Source: Platerodrilus igneus
Lineage: Eukaryota; Arthropoda; Insecta; Coleoptera; Lycidae
DNA length: 64,000 bases
Assembly: GCA_036346225.1 (NCBI GenBank)
Contig: JARFIW010000899.1
Span: 1,240,001 to 1,304,000, forward strand
Direction of reading: 5' to 3'
Shown: piece by piece, positions 58,400 through 64,000 of the stretch
Layout of the letters: every line of letters begins with the position of its first letter
Numbering within the stretch: position 1 is the first letter of the stretch
Notes under the pieces: generated by a model
The model's database searches: none
Told to the model about the DNA's origin: nothing
Seen by the model: only the letters and a program-made list of their open reading frames with translations
Made by a program: the position numbers and the translations under genes

Positions 58400-59830
58400 G
58401 TTAAGAGTAACCTCTTCCTGCATTTATCACTTTTAATATGTTGTGGTCAGTTTCTATATCTGTATTTGGGTAGCTACTATAGTTTTTTATTTGATTCCTA
58501 AGCCGTTGTCTAAATGAGAATGTAATCTATTTGACATCTTCCTATATCTCCTGGCATCTTTCACGTGAATTGTTTTCTAGCATGATGTTGAAAAAATGTG
58601 TCTTTAATGGTTAAATTGTTCTTGTCGCAAAATACTACCAGCCTATTTCTCCTGTCGTTTCTCGTGCCTACACCAAATAAACCTACTTTCGCTCTTTTCC
58701 TGCCCTTACCTACCACTGCATTGAAATACCCCGTAATTATTAAATTTTCATGTCCTTTTACGTATCTTAGTATGTCTCCGATAGCTTTGTAGATCGCCTT
58801 TACCTCTTCCTCACTGTAGCCAAAGGTGGACATGTATACGTGTATTATTACTGTATTTACCGGTTTAGATTCAAATCTAACCATGAGTAGTCTTTCGTTC
58901 TTTTGTAAGTAATTTTCTACACGTTGTCCTATTTTTTTTCGCATAACTATCTACACGCCCGAATTACCCTAAAGTCTCCACTTCAAAAATCCCCCCCTCC
59001 CCTCTGTCCACCGAACTTCGCTGATCCCTACTATGTCTAGTGCAAACTTATCTATTTCAATTTTGAAGTTCTCTAGCTTACATACTTGCTTCATACTTCT
59101 GACATTCCACGCGTCGACTGGTAGAGTGTTCACGGACGTTTTTTATACTTTCCGATCACATCCCCCTAAGTAGTCCCCTCCCGAAGATCCGCATGGGAAC
59201 TATTTTAATTCCGGAATTTTTTACCCCAGGGGATGTCATCATCTTTAATAACAGTTTAAGTACGCTGTATACTTGGAAGTTGATGTGGAGGTTTCCTGTT
59301 GCCTTGCATAGTTTACGTGTGATTTTCCAATGTCCATGCGAAGGTACTACATTGGCCAGGAAGCAAGTTTTTTTTTTACCTGGAAAATTTGGAATTTTGC
59401 CGAACCCTTGCTGTTGCAAGCAAGGTAGGGATCTTTAACGTGCATCACAACACCCACACACGGGACCTCCATTTTACCTCTCATCCGAACGAAGATGTGT
59501 TTTTGTGAAAAATGCTCGCCTAAAATTTTTCAAGCGGACCGTGACGGGATTCGAACCCGGGACCTTGGGCGTAGTAGTTACACACGTACCACTACGTCAC
59601 GGAGCCGCCGACCTTCCATATCGCAGTTGTGTGTCTTAGAAAGCCATACCGACCCCTCTGGTTTCTGCCATTCTGAGTACCGAAAAAGCTGTTGTCCTCT
59701 TTCGGGGACCTGTCTTAGTCTGGTTCCTCACTAAAGACCCCACTAGTTTGGTTTAACCTGTAGTTTGGCTCTTTAGATCACTGGAACGCGCAATCCGTTC
59801 CACCTTTCTAGGTACAGGTCCATTCGGAAT
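58400..59830 (-). pseudogene. Family B LINE 5' part (leader and endonuclease), interrupted by a SINE
   Basis: The minus strand has the leader (59830-59130) and an APE endonuclease frame (58944-58561) with LIITGYFNAVVGKG (GDFN has become GYFN), then TRNDRRNRLVVF and NNLTIKDTFFQH. The reverse transcriptase part is missing beyond 58400. It aligns with 33400-34470, the same region of the near full-length copy. A SINE sits in the leader at 59311-59611. Confidence 0.85.
59311..59611 (-). mobile_element. tRNA-headed SINE, copy 5, inside the LINE leader
   Basis: Full-length minus-strand copy with head (ggctccgtgacgtagtggta), B-box gggttcgaatcccg, body and tail (gccaatgtagtaccttcgca). Flanks ccttgcata (59302-59310) and ccttccata (59612-59620) are a 9 bp target duplication with one mismatch. 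The uninterrupted site is visible at 34221-34245 in another LINE copy (ccgttgccttccacgtcgca). Confidence 0.93.
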
Positions 59831-59972
59831 GGACAATTTAACTGAAGAATTAATTTACATTAATAAAGGCATGTTTTATATGAAGATTACACTTATTACG
59901 TATTGCAATGGTTTTTTGTATATTATAAATAATATACTAAGAAAATGTAAAAATAAAAATAGCTTCTGTATA

Positions 59973-60556
59973 TATGACCTTACAACTAACCACAAGTAAA
60001 GACGGTGTTAAGTATGGCAAACTTTTGATAGAAACATTAAGAACCTTAATAGACTATTTAAGTAAATTAGTTTAAAAGTCGATTCTAGTAATATACATGC
60101 AATTAGAGATTTGTTGGATAACAGAAAGGACAAGGTATACAAGTAGAAAAAGTCAGGAATTTATGAGATTAGTTGTTTGGGATCAGATTGTTTTTAAAAA
60201 TATGACGGTTAGACTAAGTAAAATGTAACACCTAAATTTAAAGGACACTTCCTTAATTCAAATATGGTAAAAAATCTAAAAAAATTTTATTGCACGAGGG
60301 ATCAGAATTTTATAAGACAACTTTTATATTATGAATACTTACAACAAATACTAAAATTAAAACTTCTATTTATAATTAGTTTACTTTAGTACATAAAAAC
60401 AAAAAGTAACACCATTAATTTTTGTAAATTTCATACTGACCAATTTGATCGTATTTATATTATACATATATTCTAAATGCTGGCACTCTACAGTACATTG
60501 TAAAAATTTTTGTAAACTTCTTACACATACTGAGATTATATGCTATTGTAAAAAAT
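59973..60556 (+). repeat. Left arm of a Penelope-like inverted pair
   Basis: This ~580 bp arm is inverted at 60763-61328 with high similarity. It contains a decayed coding stretch (60100-60225) reading RDLLDNRKDKVYK, a stop, KKSGIYEISCLGS, a stop and a degraded YDG-T block. GIY followed by a Y(I)GQT block is the core of a GIY-YIG endonuclease, the C-terminal domain of Penelope-like retroelements. Confidence 0.7.
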
Positions 60557-60762
60557 GTCAAAAAATACATACATATAAGAATCTTTTCCTATTTATGAAA
60601 TTCCAAAGTCCTTTCATTTTTTTTATGTATGGTAATTGTACATTAAATAAATATGGAATTAAATTCTTGTTAACTATTTGTAACCCCTTTATTTGCAACC
60701 ATTCTTATACGATGTACATAATAGGGAAATTTTCCAGTATATATGTATATTTCGACATTGTT
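60557..60762. other. Spacer between the inverted arms
   Basis: About 206 bp present once. A plus frame (60445-60771) spans it together with part of the left arm and includes Cys-rich residues (CYCKKC), but it resembles nothing I recognise and part of it is inverted-repeat sequence. Confidence 0.6.
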
Positions 60763-61328
60763 TTACAATAGCATAAAATCCCAGTATGTGCAAGAAGTTT
60801 GAAGAAAATTTTGCAATGTAGTGTGGAGTGCCAGTATTTAGAATATATAATATAAATATGATTAAATTAGTCAGTGTAAAATTTTAAAGTTATTGATATT
60901 AGTTTTTGTTTCTAAGTACTAAAGTAAACTAATTATAAATGGAAGTTTTAATTTTAGTATTTATTGTAAGTACTCATAACATAAAAGTTATCTTATAAAA
61001 TTCTAATCCATCGTGTAATAGAAAAAGTTTTCAGATTTTTTACCATATTTGAATTCTGGGAGTGTCCTTTAAATTTAGGTGTTACATTTTACTTAGTCTG
61101 ACCGTCATATTTTAAAGACAACCTGATCCCAAACAACTAATCTCATAAATTCCTGACTTTTTCAACTTGTATACCTTGTCCTTTGCGTTATCCAACAAAT
61201 CTTTAATTGCATGTATATCAACTTTTAAATGAATTTGCTTAAATATCTTATTAAGGTTCTTGGTGTTTCTATCAAAAGTTTGCCATACTTAACACCGTCT
61301 TTAGTTGTGGTTAGTTGCAAGATCATAC
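60763..61328 (-). pseudogene. Right arm: Penelope-like GIY-YIG endonuclease remnant
   Basis: On the minus strand, 61267-61110 is open and reads NTKNLNKIFKQIHLKVDIHA, then IKDLLDNAKDKVYKLKKSGI and YEISCLGSGCL. One base later in another frame come KYDGQTK (61109-61089; the usual Ile of YIG replaced by Asp) and KFKGH. This is the GIY-YIG nuclease end of a Penelope-like element, which nicks DNA for target-primed insertion. The reverse transcriptase is absent. The arm ends at gatcatacata next to a LINE 3' end. Confidence 0.75.
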
Positions 61329-61862
61329 ATATCATCATCATTAGGTCTTCAGTCCTGGAACTGGTTAGACGCGTACCATCATTGTTTCCTATTCTAAACT
61401 AACCTACAGATTTCCCTGAAATTTCCAAAGTCTGCATCTATCACTATCTGATCTAGGTCTACATCTACCTCTTTTTTCCTATCTCTGCTTGTAATATATC
61501 CCATACTATTCCCCAAAATGCTTTAGAACGTATTCCGCACTTCTATTTCTCTTTTTCCCCAGATATCCTTGTTCCCCTACTATTTCTATAACCTATTTGT
61601 TATTATCTTTGTCTGTCCATGCTATCGTCCTCGTACATCTGAAGCACAGCATTTCAAAAGGCTGCTACCGTTTTTCTGTCTGCGTTTCAGACTGCCCGTA
61701 TTTCATAGGCATACTGTGCTGTGCTCCACACATATGCTTTCAACAATTTTCTTCTTGTTCTATGTTTGTTGTCTTTCCTCATAGGTGCTGTTCTTTCTTG
61801 TTAGATACAGTTCGGTCACCTTCTATTGTTTTAGTCATATACCCTATTTTTCCTACCTTCAG
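61329..61862 (-). pseudogene. Family B LINE 3' fragment
   Basis: Starts on the plus strand with tcatcatcattaggtcttca (the LINE tail in reverse) and runs through the C-terminal coding region (reverse of EVDKK- and CYRR-type blocks at 61600-61760). It is 5'-truncated and broken by many changes. Confidence 0.85.
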
Positions 61863-62377
61863 TGGTTGTGAAGAGAGGTAAGCAGCAAGTGGCTGCCAAG
61901 TTCCCCCCACACTTAACCATTTACCGATTTAATATATTTTCCAATATATCTTTTCGCACAGTCAACATTAGTTGCAGGTATTTCGCAACCAACAACTAGT
62001 TGTTTATACTAATCATCAGATTTATCTGTGCTTATTTTTTCGTCATTAGGTTTTCCGTCTCAAAACTGGTTGGACACGTACCTGCACTTATTTATATTCT
62101 GAGCTAGCCTACATAGTTCCCTGAAATTCTCACATAGCATGTGTATACAGTTCGTTCCCCTTCTATTGTGTTCTAATTTTATGCCCTATTTCACCGAGAT
62201 TCAGCGAAGGGGGTTAAGCAACCTGTGGCTACCAAGATCCCCCAACACTTAGACGTTTGCCGAAATAAAGGTTTTCCAGTAAATCCTTTCACACTTAACA
62301 TTATTCGAGAATATTGCCCAACCAATTCTTGTAGTTATAATAATCATCATGTTTAAGCACAGTTATGTTTTTTGTCA
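61863..62377. repeat. Duplicated composite unit (LINE end plus ~180 bp tail)
   Basis: 61810-62042 and 62148-62377 share the same order: acagttcggtcaccttctat / acagttcgttccccttctat, then aagcagcaagtggctgccaa / aagcaacctgtggctaccaa, then caaccaacaactagttgt / caaccaattcttgtagt, then aatcatca and tcattagg. The second copy is preceded by a 105 bp LINE 3' end (62043-62147). The pair looks like a segmental duplication of an old composite insertion. Confidence 0.6.
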
Positions 62378-64000
62378 TTAGTTTATCCATCTTGGGATTG
62401 GTTGGATGCGTACCTCCATTGATTTCTAATCTGGGCTAGCCTACACATCTCCCTGAAACCCCTACAGCCTACATCTTTTACTATCTGTGTGCAGTAGTCT
62501 AACCTAGGTCTACCTCTTCTTCTCTTTTTTCCTATCTCTGCTTCTAGTATATTCCGCACTATTCCTTCATGCCGTAGTATGTGGCCTATCATCCTATCTC
62601 TCCTATTTTTTGCCGTTTTCCACATATTTCTTTCTTCCCCTACCATTTTTAGTACCTCTTCGTTCTTAACTTTGTCTGTCCATGATATCTTCATCATACG
62701 TCTGTAGCACCACATTTCAAAGGCTTTTACCTTTTTCTTGTCCGCTTCTCCTACTGTCCAGGCTTCACATCCGTACAGTGCTGTTCTCCATACATATGTT
62801 TTAAGCAATCTTTTCCTTGTTTCTATGTTTGTGGTCTTTGAGCACAGTAGTTGCTTTTTCTTGTTAAATGTAGCACGACCTTGTGCTAATCTTTGTTTTA
62901 TATCTTTTGTGCTTTTCCCATCTTGTGTTATTTGGCTTCATAGGTAGCAGAAATCCTAACCCTCTTGCAAGTTCATGTTATATACTTGTATTATTGTTTT
63001 TGATTTATTTTCCCCACCTTTGCATACTAGAACTTTAGTTTTAGTTTTGTTAATTTACATACCGTATCTCTCTGTTAGAACCGTTTCCATTTCATTAAGA
63101 GCAGATTCTAACTCTTCTTTGCTAGACGCTAATACCGCTATATCATCTGCAAATCTAAGCATATCAATTTTTTGTCCTTGCATAGTAATTCCAAATGTCT
63201 TCCTGCATTTGACCGTATTCATTGCCTCTTCTATGTACAAGTTAAAAATCAATGGGGATAGGGCACATCCCTGTCTCACCCCTTTCCTAATGTTTACTTC
63301 TCTACGTTCCTGCTCTAATTCTATTACTGCTGTTTGCTCTTTGTATAAGCTATGTACTATTCGTCTATCCCTATAACTCATTCCAATCTTTTTGAGTATT
63401 TCAAACATTTTTTTCCAATTTACATTGGCGAAAGCTTTTTCCAAATCTACAAACCCTATATGCACGCTTTCCCCTTTTTCTATTGTTTTCTCCATTATTA
63501 CTCCAGAGCTAAAATAACCTCCCGTGTTCCCCTGTTCCGCCTAAACCCAAATTGGTCTTCTCCTAGTATTTCTTCCGCCCGTTTTTCCATTCGTCTTTGC
63601 ACAATTCTAGTTAATATTTTTCACACGTGTGCTGTCAAACTTATTGTTCGAAAATTTTCACATCTATCCGCGCCTTTCTTTTTTGGTATAGTTGCAATGA
63701 TGCTACGTTTGAAATCTTTGGGTATCTCGCCTGTCTCATACATATAGCTTACAAGTTGGAAGAGACGTTCTGTTACTGCTTGTCCAGCGGCTTTTAGAGT
63801 TTCTGCTCGCACCTTATCTGTACCCGGCGCCTTACCATTTTTCAGACTCTTTAATGCTAATTCAAACTCATCTCCAAGTATAGGATATCCCAAGTCTTCA
63901 TTTTCAATGTCTGATTCCTGTTCTAATGCAGTTAGTTCCTCTCCTGCATATAAATTCCCTATATATTCTTGCCATCTACCCACTTTCTCTACGTTTTCTA
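62378..64000 (-). pseudogene. Family B LINE reverse transcriptase, running off the window
   Basis: The minus strand encodes three long frames in order. 63983-63621 has KSLKNGKAPGTDKVRAETLK, ATIPKKKGADRCENFRTISL. 63495-63055 has FVDLEKAFANVNW, VRQGCALSPLIFNLYIEEAM, and MLRFADDIAVLASSKEELES with both catalytic Asp. 62808-62383 has LYGCEAWTVGEADKKKVKAF, EMWCYRRMMKISWTDKVKNE and a basic tail to the stop. Only frame shifts separate them and few stops lie inside, so it is the youngest-looking LINE copy in the window. The endonuclease would lie beyond 64000. The reverse transcriptase copies LINE RNA at a nicked target. Confidence 0.9.

Noticed and set aside
60445..60771. 108-codon plus frame across the spacer of the Penelope-like pair
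   Set aside because: Half of it lies in an inverted-repeat arm and the other arm has no equivalent frame. No family is recognised, and the length is not exceptional for AT-rich sequence here.

Overview
The window is AT-rich nuclear DNA from an arthropod, most likely an insect with a large, repeat-rich genome. The evidence is GT-AG introns, a 45-codon exon that matches the insect Ih (HCN) channel, a CRAL-TRIO gene end, and insect-typical transposable elements: mariner, piggyBac, RTE-type and Jockey-type LINEs, Ty3/gypsy and errantivirus-like LTR elements with an env remnant, a Penelope-like GIY-YIG element and tRNA-headed SINEs. Species cannot be named from this sequence. Only three places look like host coding sequence: two terminal exons of a CRAL-TRIO protein (+, 8020-8323), one Ih-channel exon (-, 13837-13973), and an unrecognised exon-like stretch (-, 56768-56946). 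The window is probably mostly intronic or intergenic, and the Ih exon implies very long introns.

Layout. 1-4018: an LTR-like ~2 kb repeat, then a ~1.8 kb element between (TA)n tracts. 5.4-7.5 kb: a gag remnant on the minus strand split by a plus-strand solo LTR, then a polypyrimidine tract and a possible MITE. 8.0-8.4 kb: CRAL-TRIO exons. 8.9-11.4 kb: a deleted mariner and an inverted second copy of the 1.8 kb element. 12.9-13.6 kb: a heptanucleotide satellite just downstream of the Ih exon. 14-17.1 kb: a mariner-like element with a SINE in its transposase. 17.3-21.2 kb: a ~130 bp satellite, then a foldback element whose arms are tandem repeats and which holds a LINE insertion. 21.6-24.8 kb: Jockey-type LINE and piggyBac remnants. 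24.9-26.9 kb: two LTR-like units in tandem.

26.9-38.3 kb: LINE copies of two RTE-like families (called A and B here), a gypsy gag remnant and a satellite invaded by a SINE and a LINE. 38.7-40.1 kb: a gypsy integrase remnant with a 100 bp insertion. 40.7-45.8 kb: a second inverted tandem-repeat structure enclosing an internally deleted provirus with an env pseudogene, followed by another LTR. 46.4-50.2 kb: no recognisable gene. 50.3-55.3 kb: a SINE, LINE fragments, the second copy of the 2 kb repeat and an LTR. 55.4-57.7 kb: a transposase N-terminus, two CCACCT microsatellites and the unrecognised exon. 58.4-64 kb: family B LINEs, one with a SINE whose empty site is visible elsewhere in the window, and a Penelope-like inverted pair.

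The elements do not form one pathway. What is informative is the nesting (SINE in LINE, LINE in foldback, LTR in gag, SINE in satellite), often with visible target-site duplications, which gives a relative insertion order. I did not find a convincing new gene system. The heptamer satellite, the two foldback structures, the Penelope pair and the unrecognised exon most deserve a second look.
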